NCBI RefSeq assembly: GCF_002975205.1
Contig: NZ_PCOC01000002.1
Coordinates: forward strand, 2,049,501-2,113,500
Reading direction: 5' to 3'
DNA: 64,000 nucleotides
DNA from: Ochrobactrum vermis
GTDB taxonomy: Bacteria > Pseudomonadota > Alphaproteobacteria > Rhizobiales > Rhizobiaceae
Part shown: positions 28,501 through 34,945 of the stretch, piece by piece
Numbering within the stretch: position 1 is the first letter of the stretch
Layout of the letters: each line of letters opens with the position of its first letter
Translations under genes and position numbers: made by a program
Notes under the pieces: model-generated
The model's input: the letters and a program-made list of their open reading frames with translations, nothing else
The model's database searches: none
What the model was told of the DNA's origin: nothing

Positions 28501-29002
28501 GACCGAAGTTACCGGGTGCCCAAATCCAGCCCTTCGCTAAACCGTTAGCTCCTTTGGTGCCGTCGTTACCACGCTCGTTCCAGCGGCCACCTGTTCCGCC
28601 GCCCCAAGCCTTTGGACCACTACCGCCACGTCCGCCAATGCCCTCAGAAGCAGAGGTCGAGTTTTTTCCGCCTCCGCCACCGCCACCGCCACCGCCACCT
28701 GAATAGGAGATGGCAGCAGAGCCGGAGCCTCCCGCCCGAGGGAGACTGATTGCATGTTGTCCGCCAGCCCCGCCTTGGCCTGACACTTGCTGCGCCAGCA
28801 CTGGAGTTGTCGAAAAAGCAAGACCAGAAAAAGCAGCCATGGCTGCGATAGTAGCAAGCACACCGGACATCGCTGTCGATGCTTTGAGCGATTGCCGTCT
28901 AATTTGAATATTGGGATCTGCTTGCTTGGCAAAATCTGTTTGTCCGCGATGGTGCGGAATAAGGACATAAGCGTTGCCACGTCCCAAACCAAAAACAGTC
29001 AT
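22586..29002 (-). CDS. Giant glycine-rich autotransporter (type Va secretion), possible adhesin
   Basis: 2138 residues. An extended, charged N-terminal region precedes a signal helix (SGVLATIAAMAAFSGLAF) cut near VLAQQ. Residues of about 80-420 are extremely Gly/Asn-rich (repeated GGNGG and GGGGG blocks), followed by a beta-helical passenger with at least seven passenger-associated repeats (for example LVLWGDNTYSGNTYLSGG, VVLTGDSSYTGTTDVLSG) at roughly 1150-1700. The last ~275 residues are an autotransporter beta-barrel ending in YTW. GCGAGGA precedes the ATG. Such proteins expose the passenger on the cell surface for adhesion or biofilm; Brucella has related adhesins, but I do not assign a name. 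The Gly tract may vary in length between strains. Confidence 0.9.
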   Translation of the reverse strand: MTVFGLGRGNAYVLIPHHRGQTDFAKQADPNIQIRRQSLKASTAMSGVLATIAAMAAFSGLAFSTTPVLAQQVSGQGGAGGQHAISLPRAGGSGSAAISYSGGGGGGGGGGGKNSTSASEGIGGRGGSGPKAWGGGTGGRWNERGNDGTKGANGLAKGWIWAPGNFGHDGGSGGGGGGGGVTARLSSRMLYDISTSITGGKGGGGGNGAIGGIGYSAAMYPFSAFWDGTGGGGGAGGGGGGGGAALAFSSSSQGPMPAGQVAANIHANITGGAGGDGGYGGDGGAGEAKASLHNAVGGDGGSGGNGGNGGAGILADGFVASFYLTPGTAIAGGNGGKGGNGGWGGNSDYADSYNLGNGGNGGDGGAGGTGVVLGGPNADQSQIYLGDGASVKGGQGGEKGFSGGAGSVYKGTMSPSNGMTGRQGNGGQGVWLSSGNRLRVEVGTGAVIQGGDGASGGIGIEGSVSQSFVNAAGTISGGLGTDGTRSAAASINGTNNVLQLLNGYQFVGGVNLGTDATLSLAGMENSTFDLSWAGTQFRGFNHFLKDGQSTWTLSGKANAKFKDVSVSGGVLALGVDQTALRSETGLIDGGKVIVTGNGAPTSANWSVEQSLIVGNIKAGGLEISNGGTVKVGGDLIIGSQNSASGTVNIAGSQSSLAVDGMLAVGDSGNGTMIVSNGAQVQSGKVAIGRNTGSTGAVLITGAGTKWAARDIYVSGGNADNDGGHGSLTIADGAVVGSPGGMIDVGDNGAYGVLNIGAAEGESAVAPGIFAGRYLMLSPFTDTVFNHNATDYSFDASILGSANLKFLSGNTKLTGASSSFDGNATVSNSTVKVAERAKLNGTWTVNHGGRLEGSGQVGATTINAGAVLAPTGTRSLTLNGGLTLNAGGSILPSDAASLIVNGKATFNSGGLYTYNLATGGSGTTATTVVNGDVALNGTALNVTGAPAIGYHRLISYTGSLTQMNGGLNVGTTPDTTPFGFNYTVDTTQARAVDLFVNPQGLNILQLWDGGTPGSNNQNGVWNSANQNWLNPVGGTADTTWGHGYAIFRGLGGTVAIDGAQSAVGLQFAGGNFRIEGNSGATLNLTGYSGSGINIEVPEIRVLDNEGALISASITGTSGLEKTGDGLLVLWGDNTYSGNTYLSGGILQIASMQNLGSANNTLNINNATLRTADSFDLTQAVTLGGVSTINVLLDQEMKLTGGVSGDGMLFKDGGGTLLLSGANNWSGGTWINDGTLRLEANNLSAIASNSDYVLTGGQLDLNGNALQMRSLIGTGGEISIDGTTLTIAQDADTVFAGRITGNGFNSNLVKSGSGMLVLSGSNSHWGNTTINGGSLAIFDAANLGINSSTASLEISNAALVTLGDIDLNRRVDLVGTGTINTLFGTTLELSGAISGPAGTLHKDGAGRLIISGNGTYAGGTTIAGGILQIGDGGTTGSIIGNITNDSLLAFNRSNAFSYDGSISGAGALLQAGIGTTVLTGNHSYTGNTFITDGTLQIGNGDITGSIAGSVLNNGTLAFNRSDEYTFSGLIVGTGALVQAGSGTLILDADNYYTSGTRIENGALQIGSGGTSGWITGDVANTGTLAFNRSDAFEFSGKISGSGGFQQKGKGTVVLTGDSSYTGTTDVLSGRLAVNGSIGSSMLTTVYEGAELGGTGTVGQTFINGGTLAPGNSIGTLNVAGDLRLTASSLYEVEVSPSGSDRVNVTGQADLGGATVHASFDPGAYVMKRYNILNAGGGLTGSTFGDEVTTNLPENFVSLLRYDANNAFLDLEMNIGGLNVNQQNVSAALVTYFDENGQIPFAFGALDANGLTAASGELATAAQQTTVDAMNQFMNTLADPLVTGRAGRITEAQASDADLFENRWSVWGAGYGSSRTTDGDAIIGSHDARGRVYGVAVGADYLVSADTILGFAVAGGGTKFSLADGMGSGDSDLFQMGIYGKQNIGNAYITGALAYGWQSVDTERTVSFYETDQLNGSYRANSWSGRLEAGYRFDTPWLGITPYAAGQFVSFDLPSYSEKAYAGSDIYALSYSSQRETVGRSELGLSLEKSLTLSDGALTTRGRVAWARNFNNDRSVFAAINALPGAGFVVNGASQPKDVGLASVSAEMVWNNGLSLGAAFDAEFSGVSTNYAGKGVLRYTW

Positions 29003-29320
29003 TCCTCGCTGCCCCGCAATATATTTAAATCAGCGAGTACTTTCTCGTGTGTTTCTTTAAATCAGCAATAGCTTTCGGACCAATCGACATACGGGTTCAA
29101 TGAATCGACAATTCCAAAACCCAAAATAACGGCGCTGTAACCTTAACTTTAACGAAGGCTTCAGCCGCGACAAAGAGGAGTGACCGGTCGCCGCGCCTCG
29201 CTTTATTAGCGCTATCCCGACCGAAGTGAAACGAGGATCAAAAAAAATTACCCTTTATATACAAACGTTTAGAGCGCCTATCTAGGCCAGCCAAACGGAA
29301 ACGCTCATTCTTGCGCGACA
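29003..29320 (-). promoter_or_regulatory. Upstream region of the autotransporter with an 11-bp direct repeat
   Basis: 318 bp without a gene, between the AraC-type gene and the autotransporter on the same strand. TTTAAATCAGC occurs twice, at 29024-29034 and 29056-29066, with a 32-bp period (about three helical turns), close to the autotransporter start. This is the arrangement expected of tandem activator sites, for instance for the adjacent AraC-type protein; unproven. A T/A-rich stretch lies at 29241-29270. Confidence 0.4.
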
Positions 29321-30469
29321 TCACGTATCGAACATCGCCAATGTCCGTAGCAAGTTTGAAAAAGTGGCCGAACGGTTCGTGTCAGGCTGAGTGCCACTGA
29401 CGCCGTCGTTTCGCGAGAGGGCCTTGCGGACATTGCTCGGGCTGTAGCCGAAATACTGTGTGAAGGCTCGCGTAAAATTGGCCGCTGTCTCGAAGCCCAT
29501 TAGCTGGGCAATATCGGACACTCTGCGATTGTCGGACACATCCGCGAGCAGTTCGTGGGCCGCAAGCAACCGCCTCTGGCGAATATAGTTCAGCACCCCT
29601 CCCGAGCCTTCGAACAGCTGATAAAGATTCGTGCGCGATATCGCGAGTTCCCTGCTCAGGGCATCGGGCGTGAGATCGCGGGACATGAGGTTTTTCTGGA
29701 TGAAACGTCTGGCCTTCGTCATCAGTCCCAGAGAAGCATTGTGCTCGTTCGGATCACTTTCCTTCACCAGAGGGGCGATCGTGTCGAATACGAGCTGCCG
29801 CAAGGCATCACGCAGCTCCGGCAGGTCTTCGCTTGTAATGTGATCCAGACCCGTTTGAATAGTCGATACGAAATCGATCAGCAGCTTGGCGCGATAACCT
29901 CCAAGCGTCCCGTTATTGCATGCCTCCGGCATCCCGCCGAGAGCGGAAAACTGGTCGACCGGAATAATCAGCAGCACCGCTTCCGTTGCCAGTGCCCGAC
30001 CGCGAAACGGATAGCCAAGCGAACGGATATTGATCATGCCCGGCTCATTTTCCGCAACGCGGCCATCCACTGCCGTCCATGTATGACCGCTGCGCAGAAA
30101 ACTGATCTGCCAGTGATCGACCGGGCTGAAACGAACTTTCTCTGCCGTACGTTCATAACTGAACGGAGGAACCATCTGTTCGATGAGCAGCATACCATGC
30201 AGGTCCCAGACTTTCTGGGTCACGGCAAAGCCATCGTGAGCGCTGACGCCATCCGGCATACGCACATCGTAAAGCGGAGCCATGTGCTGTTGCCACGCGG
30301 AAAACTGCGCGCAAGGCTCCAGCGTTTCGGTTGTAAAGATCAGCGGAGCCAGGATATTGGCACTTCGTGTATCTTCCCCAAGCAGGGCAAGCGGCACTCG
30401 CGCAGATTGGCGGCGCTCCACAAACTCCGGCTTCAGATCTCGCGTGGCCTTGTCGCTTGGGGATGTCAC
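29321..30469 (-). CDS. AraC-family transcriptional regulator
   Basis: 382 residues. The N-terminal two thirds resemble the AraC-binding-like domain (PF14525 type): FTTETLEPCAQFSAWQQHMA and EKVRFSPVDHWQISFLRSGH. The last ~100 residues are the double helix-turn-helix: LTPDALSRELAISRTNLYQL and RVSDIAQLMGFETAANFTRA, followed by FTQYFGYSPSNVRKA. Cytoplasmic DNA-binding protein, usually an activator of an adjacent gene. It is transcribed toward the autotransporter gene, 318 bp away, and is divergent from the small secreted protein at 30804. A role in autotransporter control is plausible from position. Confidence 0.9.
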   Translation of the reverse strand: MTSPSDKATRDLKPEFVERRQSARVPLALLGEDTRSANILAPLIFTTETLEPCAQFSAWQQHMAPLYDVRMPDGVSAHDGFAVTQKVWDLHGMLLIEQMVPPFSYERTAEKVRFSPVDHWQISFLRSGHTWTAVDGRVAENEPGMINIRSLGYPFRGRALATEAVLLIIPVDQFSALGGMPEACNNGTLGGYRAKLLIDFVSTIQTGLDHITSEDLPELRDALRQLVFDTIAPLVKESDPNEHNASLGLMTKARRFIQKNLMSRDLTPDALSRELAISRTNLYQLFEGSGGVLNYIRQRRLLAAHELLADVSDNRRVSDIAQLMGFETAANFTRAFTQYFGYSPSNVRKALSRNDGVSGTQPDTNRSATFSNLLRTLAMFDT

Positions 30470-30803
30470 GGCAACTCCCTAAACCAACTCGCAGGCTTAA
30501 GGTGCGGAGACCGCAACCCAAGTCCCTGCGTCGATATTAGCATTTGCCGGAGTAAAATCCAAATGAGCCGGAACTCTATCGGCCATGTAACCGTTCAGAC
30601 CGGTAGCCGATGTTTCCTCTTGCGTGTTGAAACCGCGTATTCCTGGCTCAGTGCCAGATTTGGCCGGATATATCAAAGCCTTCAAAGCAGACCGGATGAA
30701 ACGGTTTGATTGCATCCCATTTGATGAAAATTTTCTTGAAAATCCGGCCGGAATATTAAACCGCATCCGATAAAACGCAGCAATAACCACCGGAGGCAAT
30801 CGC
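30470..30803. other. Intergenic region between divergent genes
   Basis: 334 bp between the AraC gene (leftward) and the small secreted protein (rightward). A leftward open frame of 104 codons crosses it (30497-30811) but has no ribosome site and starts inside the neighbouring coding region; I cannot assign it. The region must carry both promoters; no palindrome stood out. Confidence 0.35.
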
Positions 30804-31109
30804 ATGAACACTATATTCGCATATACTGTGCGCCGTGAAAGCTTGAAATGGGCTGCCGCTGCTGTCGTTGGACTGTCGGTGTCATTGTGCCTGACGGCGG
30901 GCGCTCAAGCCAAGGACACCCGCAAGCAGAACAACGCCACGGTTTCCGTTTACCTCGCCAAGTACAAGGCGAATAGTGAAGCCCGCTTCAACAAGCCAGC
31001 ATCGGCCAGGGTCATCAAGGTATCCGCCTCGCAATATGCGACCGGTACGCCCTATGTGTGCACGCCGAGCGGCTTTGGGCAGAAATCCCGATGCTTCATC
31101 CGTGACTAA
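30804..31109 (+). CDS. Small secreted protein of unknown function
   Basis: 101 residues with a clear GGAGG 7 bases before the ATG. A signal peptide (LKWAAAAVVGLSVSLCLTAGAQA) is cleaved near AQAKDT, leaving about 65 residues, basic, with two Cys (YVCTPSGFG and SRCFIRD) that could form a disulfide in the periplasm. I do not recognise the family. A perfect terminator-like hairpin follows directly after the stop codon, which supports it being a real single-gene transcript. Confidence 0.7.
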   Translation: MNTIFAYTVRRESLKWAAAAVVGLSVSLCLTAGAQAKDTRKQNNATVSVYLAKYKANSEARFNKPASARVIKVSASQYATGTPYVCTPSGFGQKSRCFIRD

Positions 31110-31110
31110 A

Positions 31111-31144
31111 ACGCATCCCGAAAAGTTTTCGGGATAAAATGCGT
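31111..31144 (+). terminator. Hairpin after the small secreted protein gene, part of a repeat
   Basis: ATCCCGAAAA and TTTTCGGGAT (31115-31124 with 31126-31135) form a perfect 10-bp stem around a single G, extended by ACGCAT/ATGCGT at the edges. It begins just after the TAA and probably ends transcription from the left. The sequence resembles the dispersed ACGCATCCCGAAAA-type repeats common between genes in Rhizobiales. Confidence 0.65.
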
Positions 31145-31194
31145 GGCAAAAAAAGATAAAGCATAATCCCACCGGAGTGAAATACGCTCCAAGA

Positions 31195-31347
31195 CCTATC
31201 GGCTCGCTGATACTCCGTACAAACCAGCGAGCCGACAGGCGCGCCTGAAGCGCGTTTCGATCTGTTTGAATCAGGTCGGCGCTCCAGATATTTGTTCTTA
31301 CGCGCATCTTTTCCGAAAACCGTTTTCACACTTTTCAGGATGCGATC
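31195..31347. repeat. Dispersed intergenic repeat (rhizobial/brucella palindromic type)
   Basis: Contains a 9-bp stem GGCTCGCTG/CAGCGAGCC (31201-31209 with 31225-31233) and, at 31299-31347, a block (ACGCGCATC then TTTCCGAAAACCG) that recurs at 42970-43017 with a few changes. Such blocks are scattered between genes in Brucella and related genomes. In the leftward direction it lies just after the stop codon of the DUF995 gene and may help end its transcript. Confidence 0.65.
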
Positions 31348-31353
31348 CAGCGA

Positions 31354-31872
31354 TCATCTCGCTTTGGCTTTCATATGCGCCAGTCCCTTGCTTACAAGGT
31401 CACCGCGTATGAGCTTGGCAGCTTCATCGGTCGAGCGTTGCGGATTGTTGCGAAAGACGTACCAATCCCCCCCCACCGAGCGCTTCTGATAGATGACGCC
31501 ATCTTTCTCGCGGTGAATGAAGCAAGTGATATCGCCGCCGCCGCCCATCTTGTTGACCCAATAGGCCTGCAGGCAGAGCTTGCCGCGGTTGGTGGCATAC
31601 CAGCGGCCCTGTCCGTAAGACCAGGCCCTGCCCTTTTGTGACCAGGCAATGAAGCGGTGTTTCTCGGCAGAGAAGAAGCCGCCGCCATCCTTCCATTTCC
31701 AAGTCTTGCCCGAATAAAGCGCCTCAAGCGCTTCGGCTGATAGTGGCGACGCTGCAGCAGCTTTGATTGCGGTCGCGTCATCGGTTTTCTGCTTCGGCGC
31801 CGCATCGGCCGCCCCGGCCAGAAGAAGCACGGACAGTGCCGCGCTTACGGTTCTCAAACTGATCGAAAACAT
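31354..31872 (-). CDS. DUF995 secreted protein, copy B
   Basis: 172 residues. A signal peptide (ISLRTVSAALSVLLLAGAADA) is followed by a short linker and a DUF995 domain: LYSGKTWKWKDGGGFF, GRAWSYGQGRWYATNRGKLC, then TCFIHREKDGVIYQKRSVGG and WYVFRN. Two Cys could form a disulfide. The family is found mainly in Rhizobiales next to polysaccharide genes and has no established reaction. It is a paralogue of the protein encoded at 32952-33509, the two flanking a GH26-like hydrolase. It lies 123 bp after that hydrolase and is the last gene of the polysaccharide locus. Confidence 0.8.
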   Translation of the reverse strand: MFSISLRTVSAALSVLLLAGAADAAPKQKTDDATAIKAAAASPLSAEALEALYSGKTWKWKDGGGFFSAEKHRFIAWSQKGRAWSYGQGRWYATNRGKLCLQAYWVNKMGGGGDITCFIHREKDGVIYQKRSVGGDWYVFRNNPQRSTDEAAKLIRGDLVSKGLAHMKAKAR

Positions 31873-31995
31873 TGTCGTGTTCCTGTTCAGAAGTTAGAGC
31901 ATGATCCGACCGCTCTGAAATGCATGACGGCCGGACTATGCTTCCAATAAAATCCCGGAGCGCCGATCTGATCGAGACGCAATCGAGCTTTCGGA

Positions 31996-32940
31996 TCAAT
32001 CAAGCGGATGGTTCGCAACCCTCCAGTCAGGCCGTCCAACACCGCGTGGCCACGGATAGACTTCCCGGTCGTTGAAGTAGACCGTCGCAGTCAGGGCCGG
32101 AAATTCAGGTCGCGGCTTGTTGGTCTCCTGTGCCCAGGCGCGGACATAGGCGTCGCTTCCTTCATAGCCAAGCTCGGCGATGACAATCGGCTTCTTGAAG
32201 CCCACTACCCGGTCGTATCCCGGCTTTGCCCGTTCGACGAAAGTGGATGCGTGTCCGAGTTCAAGCTTATCATAGGGTTCGTAGCCGAAAACCGACAGGC
32301 CGACCACATCGACATAGCCATCGCCCGGATAATAGGCCTCAAGCCCGGCATCTCCCTTCGGCGACCACATATATTTGGCGTTCGGCAGGGACTTCCGGCA
32401 GACATTGACGGCATGCTGATATGCGCGGATATAGCTCTGCGCCGACCAATAGGACCAGGTGAACTGGCCTGTCTTGTCGTCCATTTCCTGCGCCCAGCGA
32501 ATGGTCACCGGACTTTTCAGCTTCGAAGCAGCCGAGCAGACAGCAGCCATGTTCGTATCATAGTGACCACGCACGATGCCGCTCAGGAGATCATCTGGCG
32601 CAACACGCCAGTCGCGGGCCCATGACCACGGTTCCACGGTGATCAGCAGTTCGCGGCCTCGTTCCTGCGCATAGGCATCGGCTGTCGAAAGGCTCGTCAG
32701 ATCCACATCTTCCCAGGGAAGGAACAGATGCTCGATGCGGGAATTGGGATCGTTGGTGAAATCCCCGTGCGGATCATAGGCCCCGAACTTGATGGATTGC
32801 GGGGTTATGACCGGGCGCTTGTCGTGGAACATGTTTCGGGTATCGACATTGGCACCCGAAACGCCGCTCGCCGCGTAAACAGCGGTTGAAAGCAGTGCGC
32901 CGCAGAGAATAGCTGCAGCAATCTTGTATGAGTTTTTCAT
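31996..32940 (-). CDS. Secreted glycoside hydrolase, GH26-like (beta-mannanase/endoglucanase clan)
   Basis: 314 residues, with AAAGGAGG before the ATG. A signal peptide (YKIAAAILCGALLSTAVYAA) leads to a TIM-barrel-like enzyme. The likely acid/base Glu152 lies in TIRWAQEMDDKTG and the likely nucleophile Glu256 in PIVIAELGYEG, spaced as in GH26 and other clan GH-A enzymes; EPWSWARDW and YMWSPKGDAG line the cleft. It would cut a beta-glycan in the periplasm or outside the cell. In a polysaccharide synthesis operon such hydrolases trim or release the growing chain. The exact linkage is unknown. Confidence 0.78.
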   Translation of the reverse strand: MKNSYKIAAAILCGALLSTAVYAASGVSGANVDTRNMFHDKRPVITPQSIKFGAYDPHGDFTNDPNSRIEHLFLPWEDVDLTSLSTADAYAQERGRELLITVEPWSWARDWRVAPDDLLSGIVRGHYDTNMAAVCSAASKLKSPVTIRWAQEMDDKTGQFTWSYWSAQSYIRAYQHAVNVCRKSLPNAKYMWSPKGDAGLEAYYPGDGYVDVVGLSVFGYEPYDKLELGHASTFVERAKPGYDRVVGFKKPIVIAELGYEGSDAYVRAWAQETNKPRPEFPALTATVYFNDREVYPWPRGVGRPDWRVANHPLD

Positions 32941-32951
32941 CGCCGCCTCCT

Positions 32952-33509
32952 TTATTGTGTGGGCGATTGGGGAACGGGCAGCGCCAGATTCAGCGCCTCC
33001 GTTTTCGGCGTTAAGGCTTCGATGGATACGAGCTTGCGCGCCTCGTCATTTTTGTTTCCGCCAGCATGGCGGAAGACATACCAGACACCGTCAGGCTCCC
33101 GTTTCTGGTAGATCGTCCCATCGGCGATACGGTGGGAGAAACAGGTCTTGTTCGGAAAGATCCCCTGATCCAGATGCCATTTTGCATCGAAGCACATCTG
33201 GCCCGACCAGGTGATCCTCCAGCGGCCTTCAGCCCAGGCCTTGCCCTTTTCGCCCTCGACGCGGGCCGTGAAACGGCGGTTTTGGCTTTCCATCCGGCCA
33301 GTACCATCGGCCCACTGCCAGTTCTTGTCGCGATAGAGCAAATAAAGCTCGGCGGGCGTCATCACGCGAGCGCCGTCAGGCAAGCCGTCCTTGGTGACCG
33401 ATGCTGCACTGGCCGGAGCACTCAGCCCGGCAAGCACGACAAAGAACGCCAGAGCGCGTTTGCCCCGATCTGGCCGGGACTGTTGGCCATCACACATCAA
33501 ATGTTTCAT
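32952..33509 (-). CDS. DUF995 secreted protein, copy A
   Basis: 185 residues, with GGGAGG before the ATG. The signal segment is ALAFFVVLAGLSAPASA. The DUF995 core is LYRDKNWQWADGTGRM, GRWRITWSGQMCFDAKWHLD, KTCFSHRIADGTIYQKREPD and WYVFRH, collinear with copy B at 31354-31872. The 5' end overlaps the UDP-glucose dehydrogenase gene by 20 bases, and the 3' end lies 11 bases before the GH26-like gene, so it is firmly within the operon. No reaction is known for the family. A chaperone-like or chain-modifying role in polysaccharide export is only a guess. Confidence 0.8.
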   Translation of the reverse strand: MKHLMCDGQQSRPDRGKRALAFFVVLAGLSAPASAASVTKDGLPDGARVMTPAELYLLYRDKNWQWADGTGRMESQNRRFTARVEGEKGKAWAEGRWRITWSGQMCFDAKWHLDQGIFPNKTCFSHRIADGTIYQKREPDGVWYVFRHAGGNKNDEARKLVSIEALTPKTEALNLALPVPQSPTQ

Positions 33510-34926
33510 TTGAACCTCCCACGACCTTCAGGTTGCGCGCACCCGCCAAGGGTTCTTGCGATTGACGGATGCGCGCGTGCGGCAGGACGTTTGTTGGTCT
33601 TGTTTCCTGCCGCTGTTGAACGGGACGGCCGATTGTCGAAACCCGGAAGCCCAGGTTCTCTGCAATCGCCGGTGAAAAGACATTGCGCAGATCGATGAGT
33701 ACGGCTTGCCGCATGACCTGCTTCATCCGGACAAGGTCAAGTTTGCGAATACTGTCCCATTCGGTCACGATCACGGCTGCATCGGCATTGCCCAGGCAGT
33801 CGTAAGGATCGTCATGGAACTCGACGTCGCTGAGAAGGCGGCGCGCATTGTCCATCCCGGCGGGATCGTAGGCCCGAATGCTGGCGCCGAAGCGCTGCAA
33901 GGTTTCGATGAGCGGAATGGACGGCGCATCGCGCATATCGTCCGTGTCGGGCTTGAAGGCCAGACCGAGAACGGCAATCGTCCGGCCCTCGACGCTACCG
34001 CCGAGTGCATCCAGCACTTTCAGCGCCATACGACGCTTGCGCGCTTCATTGACGGTGACCGTTTCCTCGACGATCCGCAGGGCAATCCCGTGATCCTGAG
34101 CGGTGCGCAGCAGCGCAATCGTATCCTTCGGAAAACAGGAGCCGCCATAGCCCGGCCCTGCATTGAGGAAACTGGTGCCGATGCGCTTGTCCAACCCCAT
34201 TCCGAGCGCCAGCTCCGTGACATCGCTGCCGACTTCCTCGCACAGGTCCGCCAGTTCGTTGATGAAGGTGATCTTGGTGGCGAGAAAGGCATTGGCCGCA
34301 TATTTGATCAGCTCCGACGTCCGGCGCTGCGTGATGACGATCGGCGTCTTCCGGGCTTCGAGCGCGGGTCCGTAGAGCGCGACAAGCACAGAACGCGCCC
34401 GTTCATCTTCGACGCCGATGACGACGCGATCAGGCTCTAGGAAATCGCGGATTGCGACACCCTCGCGCAGAAATTCCGGATTGGATGCGACCGAGAAGGT
34501 GCCGGGCCTGCGAACCGAGCCGATGATCTTCTGCACGACATCGCCTGTGCCGACCGGAACGGTGGACTTGACCACGACGACCGTATTGTCGTCGATCAGT
34601 GGCGCAAGTTCGCGAGCGGCCATGTAAACGAAGGAGAGATCAGCATCGCCATAGCCGGCGCGTGCTGGCGTGCCAACGGCGATGAAGACAAGCTCGGCAC
34701 CCTTGACGGCTTCCGCCAGATTGGTTGTGAAGCTGAGCCGGCCAAAGGCGAAATTGCGTTCCACCAGTTCATCCAGCCCCGGCTCGTAGATCGGCACGAT
34801 GCCGCGCTCCAGCCGGACGATCTTCTGGGCGTCCTTGTCGACGCAGACGACCTCGTGTTCCCATGCAGCAAAACACGTGCCACTGACCAATCCGACATAT
34901 CCCGTACCGATGACAGCGATCTTCAT
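33490..34926 (-). CDS. ugd: UDP-glucose 6-dehydrogenase
   Basis: 478 residues from the ATG at 34926, where MKIAVIGTGYVGLVSGTCFA is the textbook N-terminus; the longer frame upstream is rejected. The catalytic Cys sits in NAGPGYGGSCFPKDT, the substrate Lys region is NAFLATKITFINE, and VLGLAFKPDTDDMRDAPS begins the UDP-binding domain. It oxidises UDP-glucose to UDP-glucuronate with two NAD+. UDP-glucuronate is the substrate of the decarboxylase encoded first in this operon. A Lys/Arg-poor tail of ~40 residues follows the core. It overlaps the DUF995 gene by 20 bases. Confidence 0.95.
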   Translation of the reverse strand: MKIAVIGTGYVGLVSGTCFAAWEHEVVCVDKDAQKIVRLERGIVPIYEPGLDELVERNFAFGRLSFTTNLAEAVKGAELVFIAVGTPARAGYGDADLSFVYMAARELAPLIDDNTVVVVKSTVPVGTGDVVQKIIGSVRRPGTFSVASNPEFLREGVAIRDFLEPDRVVIGVEDERARSVLVALYGPALEARKTPIVITQRRTSELIKYAANAFLATKITFINELADLCEEVGSDVTELALGMGLDKRIGTSFLNAGPGYGGSCFPKDTIALLRTAQDHGIALRIVEETVTVNEARKRRMALKVLDALGGSVEGRTIAVLGLAFKPDTDDMRDAPSIPLIETLQRFGASIRAYDPAGMDNARRLLSDVEFHDDPYDCLGNADAAVIVTEWDSIRKLDLVRMKQVMRQAVLIDLRNVFSPAIAENLGFRVSTIGRPVQQRQETRPTNVLPHARIRQSQEPLAGARNLKVVGGSNETFDV

Positions 34927-34945
34927 AATCGTCGCGCCTTTCCCG

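Noticed and set aside
22586..29002. Repeats in this stretch read as a possible CRISPR or tandem-repeat array
   Set aside because: The periodicity is that of Gly-rich and passenger-repeat codons within one open frame; no constant repeat with unique spacers is present.
30497..30811. 104-codon minus-strand frame between the AraC gene and the small secreted protein
   Set aside because: Its start lies over the start of a gene with a strong GGAGG site, it has no ribosome site, and I recognise no family; left unassigned.
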